Shown: one piece after another, positions 26,765-33,944 of the stretch
Layout of the letters: every line of letters starts with the position of its first letter
Position numbering within the stretch: position 1 is the stretch's first letter
Notes under the pieces: generated by a model
Database searches by the model: none
Told to the model about the DNA's origin: nothing
Seen by the model: the letters and a program-made list of their open reading frames with translations, nothing else
Translations under genes and position numbers: made by a program
Assembly (NCBI GenBank): GCA_048499455.1
Contig: JASNZV010000026.1
Span: 21,653-85,652 of the forward strand
Reading direction: 5' to 3'
DNA from: CFX5 sp023384495
GTDB lineage: Bacteria; Chloroflexota; Anaerolineae; Caldilineales; Caldilineaceae
Length of the DNA: 64,000 nt

Positions 26765-27781
26765 TTACCGTTGCTCCGGCTCGGGGGGGCGGCGCATGGG
26801 GTCGATGCCCACGTGTCGCCACCAAAGCTGGTCGGTCAGGCGCGCCGGGTCGCGTTCCACCCCGTACTGGGCGAAGTACTCGCAGACCCGTTGCACATCC
26901 CGCCTGAGAATAGCATAGGCGCTTGGGTTCGAGAGGCTCATCGTCACCTGCGGGAAGTCAATCAGCGTTACCTTGCCCTGCCAATAGAGGATGTTGTAGG
27001 CCGACAGATCGCCGTGGATCATGCCGTTCTGCAACATCAGCTCGACGTTGCGCATCACTTCGTGGAAGAGCGGCGCGGCCTCATCGAGGTCGAGCGCGAC
27101 TTCATGCAGCGGAGGGGCGGGCCGCGTCTCATCCCCGACGAACCCCATGAGGATGGCGTTATCGCCCGTGGCGAGCGGTTTGGGCACGGCGGCGCCCGCG
27201 CTGTGTAGCTTGTCGAGCGCGCCATTCTCGTGGAGGATCCACGACGAGTGGGCGATCTCTTGGCCAAAAGCCGTCTTGTTTTTGAGCGCGCGCGTCATGC
27301 GGCTGTCGCGCCGGCGGTTGACCCCGCTGGCGCTGACGGCCAACTCGCGGCCCTCGCGATAGAGCCAGTCGTTGCGCAGGTTGCGCATACTGCGCGGCCG
27401 GTAGACTTTGGCGGCCAGCCACTCCAGCCCGGTGGCGGGCTCGGCCCGGCAGAGATAGACGTTGGCCTCTTTGCCGCCCTTGACGCGCGACAGTACGTCG
27501 GTAATCAAGAGGCGGTCGTAGAAGGGTTGCAGCGAAGAGAGCAGCCAGCTCTCTTCAAACCGGGCCGGCTTGTAGGTGATCTGAAAACCTCGTTCCAGAC
27601 CGGCGGTTTCGGCGAGCTGGGCCATTGTCTCCAAGTCGCGCTGTTGCTGTTTGTGGCTGGGTTTGCGATTGGCCCGCTGTGGGTCGCGTTCGCCCAGCCG
27701 GAACTTCTCGATGTAGAAGTCATCTTCGTCGAGGTCTACATCGGTATGCGGTAGGTCGGTAAATTGACCGGTATCGATCAC
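26765..27781 (-). CDS. RIO-type serine/threonine kinase
   Basis: 338 residues from GTG 27781, with AAAGGA 9 nt upstream. The ATP-binding region is SRVKGGKEANVYLC with the Lys in WLAAKVYRP. The catalytic loop is MIHGDLSAYNILYW and the metal-binding motif is IDFPQ, as in RIO kinases. Archaeal and eukaryotic RIO proteins assist small-subunit ribosome maturation; bacterial members are less well understood. A basic stretch (RANRKPSHKQQQRD) lies in the N-terminal extension. The gene has a long leader with two terminator-like hairpins that resemble those of the ABC-F gene at 48 kb. Confidence 0.88.
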   Translation of the reverse strand: MIDTGQFTDLPHTDVDLDEDDFYIEKFRLGERDPQRANRKPSHKQQQRDLETMAQLAETAGLERGFQITYKPARFEESWLLSSLQPFYDRLLITDVLSRVKGGKEANVYLCRAEPATGLEWLAAKVYRPRSMRNLRNDWLYREGRELAVSASGVNRRRDSRMTRALKNKTAFGQEIAHSSWILHENGALDKLHSAGAAVPKPLATGDNAILMGFVGDETRPAPPLHEVALDLDEAAPLFHEVMRNVELMLQNGMIHGDLSAYNILYWQGKVTLIDFPQVTMSLSNPSAYAILRRDVQRVCEYFAQYGVERDPARLTDQLWWRHVGIDPMRRPPEPEQR

Positions 27782-27906
27782 GGGTTGTGTTCCTTTGTTG
27801 AACAATGTGTTGAACAGTGTGAGTTGATGTAGCGTACAGTTCACCCACCCGTGGACCCTATCTGCGGCCGGCTTCGTTGCACAGGAGACATGCACATTCT
27901 GGCGCC

Positions 27907-27943
27907 AATCAAAAAAGCCACAGGTGATATTCACCCGTGGCTT
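27907..27943 (-). terminator. Terminator-like hairpin, proximal, in the RIO kinase leader
   Basis: On the minus strand AAGCCACGGGTGA pairs with TCACCTGTGGCTT and is followed by a T-run and TGATTGGCGCC. It lies about 125 nt upstream of the GTG. Its stem, T-run and trailing GATTGG match the hairpins upstream of the ABC-F gene. Confidence 0.6.
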
Positions 27944-28012
27944 GGCAATGCGAGCCTGGCAAAACGGTCGGAGGTTGCCTATTTCAAAGCGCAGCCGCCA
28001 CTTCCAGTTGGC

Positions 28013-28048
28013 CAATCAGAAAAGCCACGGGGCGATACACCCGCGGCT
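28013..28048 (-). terminator. Terminator-like hairpin, distal, in the RIO kinase leader
   Basis: On the minus strand AGCCGCGGGTGTATCGCCCC continues to GTGGCT, then TTTTCTGATTGG. It is a second, weaker copy of the same hairpin type, about 70 nt before the proximal one. Confidence 0.5.
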
Positions 28049-28172
28049 CAACCAGACCAGTTGATGGTACGGCAGCAGTTCTACAATTCACGCCGAGACT
28101 AGGACACCGGCTTCAAAGCCAGCATGTCACGATCGATCGACGCCCATACAAGATGGAAGTTTGCGGAACCGG

Positions 28173-28250
28173 CTACCGGTTGAGGAGCAGGCGCATCGAG
28201 TTGTTCAGTTGGACAGCAATGGTCACTGCAATTTTGACTTGGGCTGCCAT
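28173..28250 (-). CDS. Possible 25-residue small protein or leader peptide
   Basis: MAAQVKIAVTIAVQLNNSMR with a short tail LLLNR. A strong Shine-Dalgarno sequence (AAAGGAGG) stands 7 nt before the ATG, much better than chance. The peptide is hydrophobic and basic. It lies upstream of the two hairpins of the RIO kinase leader, so it could be a leader peptide or an independent small protein. No homology can be claimed. Confidence 0.4.
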   Translation of the reverse strand: MAAQVKIAVTIAVQLNNSMRLLLNR

Positions 28251-28484
28251 CGACACGCCTCCTTTCAGGAGAACATTGCTGGGCTCGGCCAGCATTTTTA
28301 AATTCCACAGATACAAAAACAAACCGTAATTAAGCATCCAATCAATGCTTGCCTGTAGCATAACATGAGGTCAGGAATCTCCCAAATCTGTTTGGCGCTG
28401 ATACACCAAACTTCTACGTCACTGAAAAATAAGTAATTTGTCCTATATACAAAGCGGACTTTGTGTGATATTCTACTATCTATA

Positions 28485-28545
28485 CCGGTGATCTTGCGCC
28501 GGCTCTGCCGGCCTCGGGGGAGCAAGGTTGCCGGTACTTTTTTTC
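28485..28545 (+). ncRNA. Candidate structured RNA or attenuator, copy 1
   Basis: TACCGG pairs with CCGGTA, CTTGC with GCAAG, and an inner GCCGG/CCGGC hairpin fits between; a T-run follows at 28538-28544. The 12-mer CTTGCGCCGGCT (28493-28504) and the ending CCGGTA-C-T-run recur at 42583-42627. It could be a short RNA with its own terminator, or an attenuator 275 nt before the aldo/keto reductase. No convincing promoter is seen. Confidence 0.35.
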
Positions 28546-28551
28546 AGTCGA

Positions 28552-28584
28552 AGGCAGGCTCTTCACGGGGCCTGCCTTTTTTGC
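28552..28584 (+). terminator. Rho-independent terminator
   Basis: AAGGCAGGC and GCCTGCCTT pair around TCTTCACGGG and are followed by TTTTT. It lies directly downstream of the candidate RNA and upstream of the aldo/keto reductase gene. Confidence 0.7.
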
Positions 28585-28633
28585 CGCTTTTCGGTTTGGG
28601 CGCCGCCACAGTATCGCGTTGAGAGGGCGACAC

Positions 28634-28698
28634 AGTGCGACGCACTGGCCAGCGTTACTCTTGTGTGACCACTCGGATTCCGGCCAGTGCGTCGCACT
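28634..28698. repeat. 17-bp perfect inverted repeat, family P3 (GTGCGACGCAC)
   Basis: AGTGCGACGCACTGGCC (28634-28650) and GGCCAGTGCGTCGCACT (28682-28698). Related palindromes occur at 37276-37306 and 40041-40053. The remainder of the 1040-base gap 27782-28821 holds the hairpins, small ORF and terminator listed here and nothing else I can support. Confidence 0.6.
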
Positions 28699-28821
28699 CC
28701 AATTCCCCGTGATGCTACCTCCGTTTGGCCCCGGTTTGCGAAATCCCGCCGCTTCCCGCACAATAGCATGCGACAACCATTCGCATCGCAAATACAGATT
28801 GCCACCATCAAGGAGGAGAAG

Positions 28822-29841
28822 ATGGAATATCGACGTATGGGTCAGAGCGGTCTCAAGGTCTCTGAGGTCTGCCTGGGCGCGATGACCTTTGGCCATGGAA
28901 CCGAGCAGGACGAAGCGACTCGCATGGTGGATCTCGCCTTTGAGGCCGGCGTCAACTTCTTCGACACGGCCAACACCTACGGCGGCGGCGCATCCGAAAC
29001 CATGCTCGGCAATGCGCTCAAGGGCCGCCGGCAGGACGCCGTCGTCGCGACAAAGTTTTCCAACCCCACCGGCCCACGCCCCAATGACTCGGGTATGTCG
29101 CGCGCTCACATCATGAACGCGATCGAAGATAGCCTCAGGCGCCTCCAGACCGACTATGTGGACATCTATTACATTCACCATGTCGACATCCAGACCCCGC
29201 TGGACGAGATGCTGCGCGCGATGGATGACCTCGTGCGCCAGGGCAAGGTGCGTTACACGGCGTGCAGCAACTACGAAGCCTGGCGCCTGATGGAGGCGCT
29301 CTGGATCAGCGAGAGCAAGGACTGGGCGCGCTTTATTTGCTATCAGCCCCAATACAGCCTGGTCGTGCGCGACATCGAAGAGGAGATCATCCCCGTCTGC
29401 CAGTTGAAAGGATTGGGGGTGGTCATCTGGAGCCCGTTGGCCGGCGGCTTTTTGACGGGCAAATACAAGCCCGGCCAGCGCAGCGCCGAAGGCGCCCGCT
29501 CGGAAGAGGGCTGGGCCTACCCCGAGCGCTATTTTGCGGCCAATGCCGATGAATCGCTGGCCGCGCTGCTCGACGTGGCGAAGGAACTGGGGCGCAGCCC
29601 GGCGCAGGTTGCCGTCCGCTGGGCGCTCGACCAGCCGGCGATCACCAGCGCCATCATCGGCGCGCGCACGGTGGCGCAGGCGCGCGACAACCTGCTCGCC
29701 GGCGGCTGGCGCCTGCCCCAAGACGCGCTCGACCGGCTCAACGAGGTCTCGGCCTTGCCCATGCGCTACCCCAAATCGATGGAGTGGAACATGCACGAAC
29801 GGCGCAACAGCGCGGTGAAGATGCCGTCACTGAGCCAGTGA
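28822..29841 (+). CDS. Aldo/keto reductase
   Basis: 339 residues from ATG 28822 with AGGAGGAG upstream. The catalytic tetrad is visible as Asp48 and Tyr53 (NFFDTANTYGGG), Lys78 (VVATKFS) and His119 (YYIHHVD). The NADPH-binding C-terminal part includes WSPLAGGFLTGKY and IIGARTVAQARDN. It is a (beta/alpha)8 barrel reducing carbonyl groups. The family is close to the YhdN/potassium-channel-beta-like group; the substrate cannot be told from sequence. It lies alone on its strand. Confidence 0.92.
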   Translation: MEYRRMGQSGLKVSEVCLGAMTFGHGTEQDEATRMVDLAFEAGVNFFDTANTYGGGASETMLGNALKGRRQDAVVATKFSNPTGPRPNDSGMSRAHIMNAIEDSLRRLQTDYVDIYYIHHVDIQTPLDEMLRAMDDLVRQGKVRYTACSNYEAWRLMEALWISESKDWARFICYQPQYSLVVRDIEEEIIPVCQLKGLGVVIWSPLAGGFLTGKYKPGQRSAEGARSEEGWAYPERYFAANADESLAALLDVAKELGRSPAQVAVRWALDQPAITSAIIGARTVAQARDNLLAGGWRLPQDALDRLNEVSALPMRYPKSMEWNMHERRNSAVKMPSLSQ

Positions 29842-29856
29842 GCCGGGATGTGTCAA

Positions 29857-29910
29857 GCGTCAAACATCACGTGTCGATAAAAGAGAACGAGCACGAATGA
29901 CGTTTGACGC
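29857..29910. repeat. 9-bp inverted repeat between convergent genes
   Basis: GCGTCAAAC (29857-29865) and GTTTGACGC (29902-29910) sit between the reductase and thioredoxin-fusion genes. They may act as a weak bidirectional terminator. Confidence 0.3.
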
Positions 29911-29918
29911 CCGACGCA

Positions 29919-30845
29919 CTATTTCATCCGTTCGCGCACCGCAGCGATGATCGTTTCATGTTCGGGGAAACCACCTTCGCGATACATGGAATGCACCAGG
30001 TCGCCGTTGACCGTCACATCAAACGCGCCGTCGCTCCACGGGATCAGCTCGATGGAGGAGAGCTCATACACAAAGGTCTGCATGAGCGCTGAGACCAATG
30101 CCAGCGTCTGTGGCTCGTAGCCGCACGACGCGCAATAGGTGATGGCGACTTTGGGCGCGCCATTGGTGGTGACGGTCGTAGCCGCCGCGCCATTGGTGAC
30201 TGTTGTTGTCATGTTTGGCAGCGGGATGGGTTCGGCGGCTTGAACAGCTCCCTGCTCCACGATCGCACGCAGTTCTCGAACGACCTCGCGGTCAGAGAAG
30301 GCGCGGTGTTCCTCGCGAAAGCTGCTCATGGCGGCGCGCAATCGCTCGCGCGCCGCTTCCGGTAGCTCACCAAACGAAGTCTCCGGCGTGTAATCGGCAA
30401 AGATTGGCTCGCGCGCAAAAAGCTCGCGGCGCATCTCGGCCTGCATCTGGCTGACGCGCGCCGGGCGTTCGATCCAATGGCCGAGTTCGCGGAAATCGAC
30501 GTCAAAAAAGACAAAGACGGGGATTGAACGGAATTGGCCGTGCTGCAGATATTGGTCCATCAGATCGGGGTGTTGGTCGCGCGCAAAGATGCGCAGATTG
30601 AGCTTGTAGCTTTCAGCCGCCAGCCGGCCCAACACCGGCAGGTTGTTGATCACGTCGCCGCACCAATCTTCGGCCAACACCAAGACGTTGAGCGGTCGGG
30701 GAAGTTGGGCGAAGAACGCCACATCACCCGCATCGAGCGCCACAGTCGCTTCGGTGGCGTCAAAGCGCTCCTGGTTGCGCGTCATCTGCGCTCGATAGGC
30801 CTCATACGTCAATCCCTGTTCAAACCGTTCCTTCGAAACAGCCAT
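29919..30845 (-). CDS. Thioredoxin-like domain fused to a SelW/Rdx-type domain
   Basis: 308 residues. The N-terminal 200 residues form a thioredoxin-like domain (LNVLVLAEDWCGDVINNLP, RSIPVFVFFD). Its active site reads WCGD, so the second Cys of CxxC is missing. After a Thr/Asn-rich linker (about residues 208-230), the last 80 residues carry KVAITYCASCGYEPQTLAL ... SSIELIPWSDGAFDVTVNGDLVHS, the Rdx domain of the SelW/SelT/SelH group, here with Cys instead of selenocysteine (CxxC). The fusion suggests a two-step thiol redox relay. It lies downstream of the LLM/ATC hydrolase pair and may share their transcript. Confidence 0.82.
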   Translation of the reverse strand: MAVSKERFEQGLTYEAYRAQMTRNQERFDATEATVALDAGDVAFFAQLPRPLNVLVLAEDWCGDVINNLPVLGRLAAESYKLNLRIFARDQHPDLMDQYLQHGQFRSIPVFVFFDVDFRELGHWIERPARVSQMQAEMRRELFAREPIFADYTPETSFGELPEAARERLRAAMSSFREEHRAFSDREVVRELRAIVEQGAVQAAEPIPLPNMTTTVTNGAAATTVTTNGAPKVAITYCASCGYEPQTLALVSALMQTFVYELSSIELIPWSDGAFDVTVNGDLVHSMYREGGFPEHETIIAAVRERMK

Positions 30846-30965
30846 GCGACAATCCTTTCCAGTTGGGTGTTGTGTTCTCTGCGTTTGTCTCTCTTTGACA
30901 CTGCCGGCAGCATACCGCGGGGGCGATCCCCCACACAGCGACTTCGCCTACAGTTGCGCCCGGGC

Positions 30966-31490
30966 TTACACTTCGGCGTCTGCGGGTCGGGTGGCGTAGC
31001 GGAAGGTGCAACAGGGCGCGCCCTGCATGATCGTCTGTTCGCGCACCAGTGTGATCTCGGGGTTGAAGCCTTCGATGAGCGAATAATCGCGGTTGCAAGA
31101 GAGCACCGCGCCCAAGTCCGCCATGCCCAACGCCTGATACATCTCGGCATATCGGCAACGCGTGACGTTGAACGAATAGCGCTCATCGTTCTGCTCGATC
31201 AGTTCGATCTCCAGCGCATTGCCCTTGCGCCAATCGCCGGTGGAATCGGCAAAGCCGCGCAGCGAGTTATCACCCTGGGCTGCGGCTCGTTGGGCGCCCT
31301 GTTGCCGCGCCACCTGGATCACCGTGTCGCGCACAATGGCGAGCACTCGCTCGCGGTCGAATTCCTTCGCCAGCGCCTCGACCAACGGGCCGACAATGCG
31401 CGCCTCGATCTCGCGGCGTTTGAGCACGCCGATTTCGTTGAGCGTATCGGGGGGCAGTGTGTCCGGGGGCAGTGGCGTGGTTGTGCTCAT
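30966..31490 (-). CDS. L-2-amino-thiazoline-4-carboxylic acid hydrolase-like protein
   Basis: 174 residues from ATG 31490 with AAAGGAG upstream. NVTRCRYAEMYQALG, LSCNRDYSLIEGFNPEI and TIMQGAPCCTFRY are blocks of the ATC hydrolase family. The name comes from a pseudomonad enzyme that opens a thiazoline to S-carbamoyl-cysteine, but many members have no known substrate. Its start overlaps the stop of the flavin oxidoreductase gene (ATGA), so they are probably co-translated. Conserved Cys residues suggest a thiol or metal site. A hairpin (GGGGG/CCCCC, near 30921-30934) separates it from the thioredoxin fusion. Confidence 0.85.
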   Translation of the reverse strand: MSTTTPLPPDTLPPDTLNEIGVLKRREIEARIVGPLVEALAKEFDRERVLAIVRDTVIQVARQQGAQRAAAQGDNSLRGFADSTGDWRKGNALEIELIEQNDERYSFNVTRCRYAEMYQALGMADLGAVLSCNRDYSLIEGFNPEITLVREQTIMQGAPCCTFRYATRPADAEV

Positions 31491-32515
31491 ATTGGCTCCT
31501 TTCGTTCTCTGGCTTGCGAAATGGCCAGCGCGGGGCGCCACCCCAACGCAGGCGCGATCTGCGTGGCGATCTGCTCCAGCATACAAAGCGCCTGGTCTAG
31601 CGGCGGGATCACTGGGTTGAACTGGAGGATCAGGTCCGTGGCGCATGGCAGGACAAGGTCGGCGGCGAGCTGCTCGGCCACCTCATCGGGGTGACCGTAG
31701 GCAATGTGCATCAGTTCGCAGTAGCGTTCGAGCGACAGCCCGCCGGGGACCTGGCCAAGCTTGGCCATGGCCGTGGCCCAGTTCATCACGCTTGCGCGCA
31801 TGGCCTCGAGCGCGGCGCGCCGGTCCGTGGCGGGGTAAATGCCGCGCGATAGCCCAATGCGCGGCGGCGATGGGCCGGCCCACTGGCCCAAATAGGCATT
31901 CGCCACATCCAGTTGGATCTCGTCCGTGCGGCGGTCGCCGCCAAATGCAGCGCGCGCCAGCAGCAACCCAACGCCATGCTCCGCCACATAGCGCGCGCCC
32001 GTTTCGCCCAGCGCACTTTGCCACAGCCGCTCTGCAAGCGTCGGGGCGGGGGGATCAAGCTGCCGGTCACCGGGCAATATCTCGCCCCGCAGCGCGCGCT
32101 GGAGCTGGCGTAGCCCATTGGTGGTCAAGGGATGGCGCTCGCTGTTGGGCACGCCGTACGCCTCGAACTCGACGGGGGCGCCGCCGCTGCCCACACCCAA
32201 TTCAAGCCGGCCCCCGCTGAGCAGATCGACCACGGCGGCGTCTTCGGCCACGCGCAATGGGTGGTTCAGTGGGAGGATGACAATCGACGTGCCCAGACGC
32301 AGGCGGCGCGTCCGCTCGGCAGCCGCGGCCAGGAAGGGAAAGAGCGAGGGCAGCCGCCCGGGGTGCGCCCGGAAGTGATGCTCGGCTACCCACACGACAT
32401 CAAAGCCCAACTGGTCGGCGGCAACGAAGAGTTCGAGCGTATCTTGGTAAATACGCGCCGGGTCGCCGTTGCCCTCCACATGGGTGAAAAATCCGAGACG
32501 AAACGGTACGCGCAT
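31487..32515 (-). CDS. LLM-class (luciferase-like) flavin-dependent oxidoreductase
   Basis: 342 residues from ATG 32515, with AAAGGAA before it. LGFFTHVEG, DVVWVAEHHF, LRLGTSIVILPLNHPLRVAEDAAVVDLLSGGRLELGVGSG and the C-terminal GHPDEVAEQLAAD mark the bacterial luciferase-like monooxygenase family that uses FMN or F420. Substrate unknown. It heads a minus-strand unit with the ATC hydrolase-like gene (overlap ATGA) and probably the thioredoxin-SelW fusion; the set suggests oxidation of an organosulfur or nitrogen compound (inference). Confidence 0.88.
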   Translation of the reverse strand: MRVPFRLGFFTHVEGNGDPARIYQDTLELFVAADQLGFDVVWVAEHHFRAHPGRLPSLFPFLAAAAERTRRLRLGTSIVILPLNHPLRVAEDAAVVDLLSGGRLELGVGSGGAPVEFEAYGVPNSERHPLTTNGLRQLQRALRGEILPGDRQLDPPAPTLAERLWQSALGETGARYVAEHGVGLLLARAAFGGDRRTDEIQLDVANAYLGQWAGPSPPRIGLSRGIYPATDRRAALEAMRASVMNWATAMAKLGQVPGGLSLERYCELMHIAYGHPDEVAEQLAADLVLPCATDLILQFNPVIPPLDQALCMLEQIATQIAPALGWRPALAISQARERKEPI

Positions 32516-32658
32516 AATGATTCCTTTTGGCAAGGCATTCGATTCGGCATCGTTGTCACTTCAATCATACCTCAAAATGCCCAACGCGCTGAATCCGCTC
32601 GTCATTGTTTGCCGGTAGCGCTGCGCCGCGCGTATGGCGGCGCTCTTTGTGGTTGCTC

Positions 32659-32802
32659 CTTCTGTGGGGGTGTGTCCGAAATTTGGGACAAGTAGGGCAA
32701 GGCGCCATCTTGCCCGCTGTAGCCCGCATTCCGAGAAAAGGCGGAAAACGTCTGGTTGTGAAAGCTGATTGCGGCCCTTTCCCGGACACACCCCTTCTGT
32801 GG
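32659..32802. mobile_element. 126-bp MITE-like element with terminal inverted repeats and 9-bp target duplication
   Basis: The element at 32668-32793 begins GGGTGTGTCCG and ends CGGACACACCC, a perfect 11-bp terminal inverted repeat. It is flanked by the direct repeat CTTCTGTGG (32659-32667 and 32794-32802). No coding capacity is present. Such elements are moved in trans by an insertion sequence with matching ends. The rest of the 433-base gap 32516-32948 holds only the tandem repeat listed next. Confidence 0.8.
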
Positions 32803-32906
32803 GGAGCGTCATCGAGCATTGCGCAACATGAGGTATAATGGTGCGCAACCGACCATCGGCTCGACCTCAACTACATCCGTATTCCAAGCCAGAAACATCC
32901 GGCACA

Positions 32907-32948
32907 AACATCAGGCATAGAGATAAGGCATAGAGATAAGGCATAGAC
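32907..32948 (+). repeat. Tandem repeat, about 13 bp x 3 (GGCATAGAGATAA)
   Basis: Three nearly identical units of AGGCATAGAGATA directly precede the 2-hydroxyacid dehydrogenase start codon. They occupy the place of the ribosome-binding site, so copy number could affect translation. Confidence 0.6.
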
Positions 32949-33941
32949 ATGATGACAACGACTACCGACCAGACCCTGCCCACGGGGAACAGGCTCACCG
33001 TCTGTTTTGCCCACGTGGCCTATCAGCTTGCCAGCCGGTTTGCCGCCCGCCAGAATGACATTCGGCACTTTCAGGTGTGGACGCTCGACGAACTGGTGAA
33101 CCGTTTGCCCGAAGCCGATGTGTTGGTGGTTTCGGGTCTCTGGCGCAACTTTCTGCTCGACCACGCCCCGCGCCTGCGACTGATCCAATCGATTGGCGCG
33201 GGCGTGGATCAGTTTCCCCACGACGAGCTGCGCGCACGCGGCATCCGCCTGGCCAGCGCCCGCGGCGTCAACCGCAACGCGGTGGCCGAACACGCCATGG
33301 CCATGGTGTTGGCGCTGGCGCGTCACCTGCACACCGGGCGCGACAACCAGCGCGCCCATCGCTGGCGTGGCATGATCTCCGACCTGAACCAACGCGAAGA
33401 CGAGTTGGGGGGCAAGACGATGCTGATTGTGGGCATGGGCGGCATTGGTGCCCGGCTGGCGCAACTGGCCAAGGCCTTTGACATGCGGGTGCTGGCCACC
33501 AAGCGCAACCTGGCGAGCGGCCCAGCCCCCGCCGACGCCCTCTTTCCGCCCGACCAACTGCCGGCGCTTTTGCCCCAGGCCGATTTTGTCGTCCTCACCT
33601 GCCCGCTGACCCCAGAGACCGAACTGCTCATCAACGCCGAAGCGTTGGCGGCCATGAAGCCGTCGGCCTATCTGATCAACATGGCGCGCGGCCGCGTGGT
33701 CGACGAACCGGCGCTGTTGGCCGCCCTGCGCGAAGGGCGCATCGCCGGCGCCGGCCTGGATATCTTCTGGGATGAGCCGCTGCCCGCGGATTCCCCCTTC
33801 TGGGATCTGGAGCAGGCGCTCATTACCCCGCACACTGCCGGCGAAACCCGCCGCTACGAAGAGAATGTGATCGACATTCTGTTGGAAAACGTGGCCCGGC
33901 TGCAACGGGGCGAAACCGTGCTCCACAACCAGATCGTCTAG
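32949..33941 (+). CDS. D-2-hydroxyacid dehydrogenase family protein
   Basis: 330 residues. The N-terminal substrate domain has IQSIGAGVDQF. The Rossmann motif is TMLIVGMGGIGARLAQLAKAFDM, followed by LINMARGRVVDEPALLAAL with the substrate-binding Arg, DIFWDEPLP with the catalytic Glu, and ITPHTAGET with the catalytic His. It is an NAD(P)-dependent oxidoreductase acting on 2-hydroxy/2-keto acids; the exact substrate is open. The adjacent ATG (32952) is an equal start. No clear ribosome site is seen because of the upstream tandem repeat. It is followed after 3 bases by an MFS carrier, which may move the substrate. Confidence 0.9.
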   Translation: MMTTTTDQTLPTGNRLTVCFAHVAYQLASRFAARQNDIRHFQVWTLDELVNRLPEADVLVVSGLWRNFLLDHAPRLRLIQSIGAGVDQFPHDELRARGIRLASARGVNRNAVAEHAMAMVLALARHLHTGRDNQRAHRWRGMISDLNQREDELGGKTMLIVGMGGIGARLAQLAKAFDMRVLATKRNLASGPAPADALFPPDQLPALLPQADFVVLTCPLTPETELLINAEALAAMKPSAYLINMARGRVVDEPALLAALREGRIAGAGLDIFWDEPLPADSPFWDLEQALITPHTAGETRRYEENVIDILLENVARLQRGETVLHNQIV

Positions 33942-33944
33942 CCT

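Noticed and set aside
30119..30140. Possible selenocysteine site in the SelW-like domain
   Set aside because: The active site reads YCASCG with two ordinary Cys codons and no in-frame TGA.
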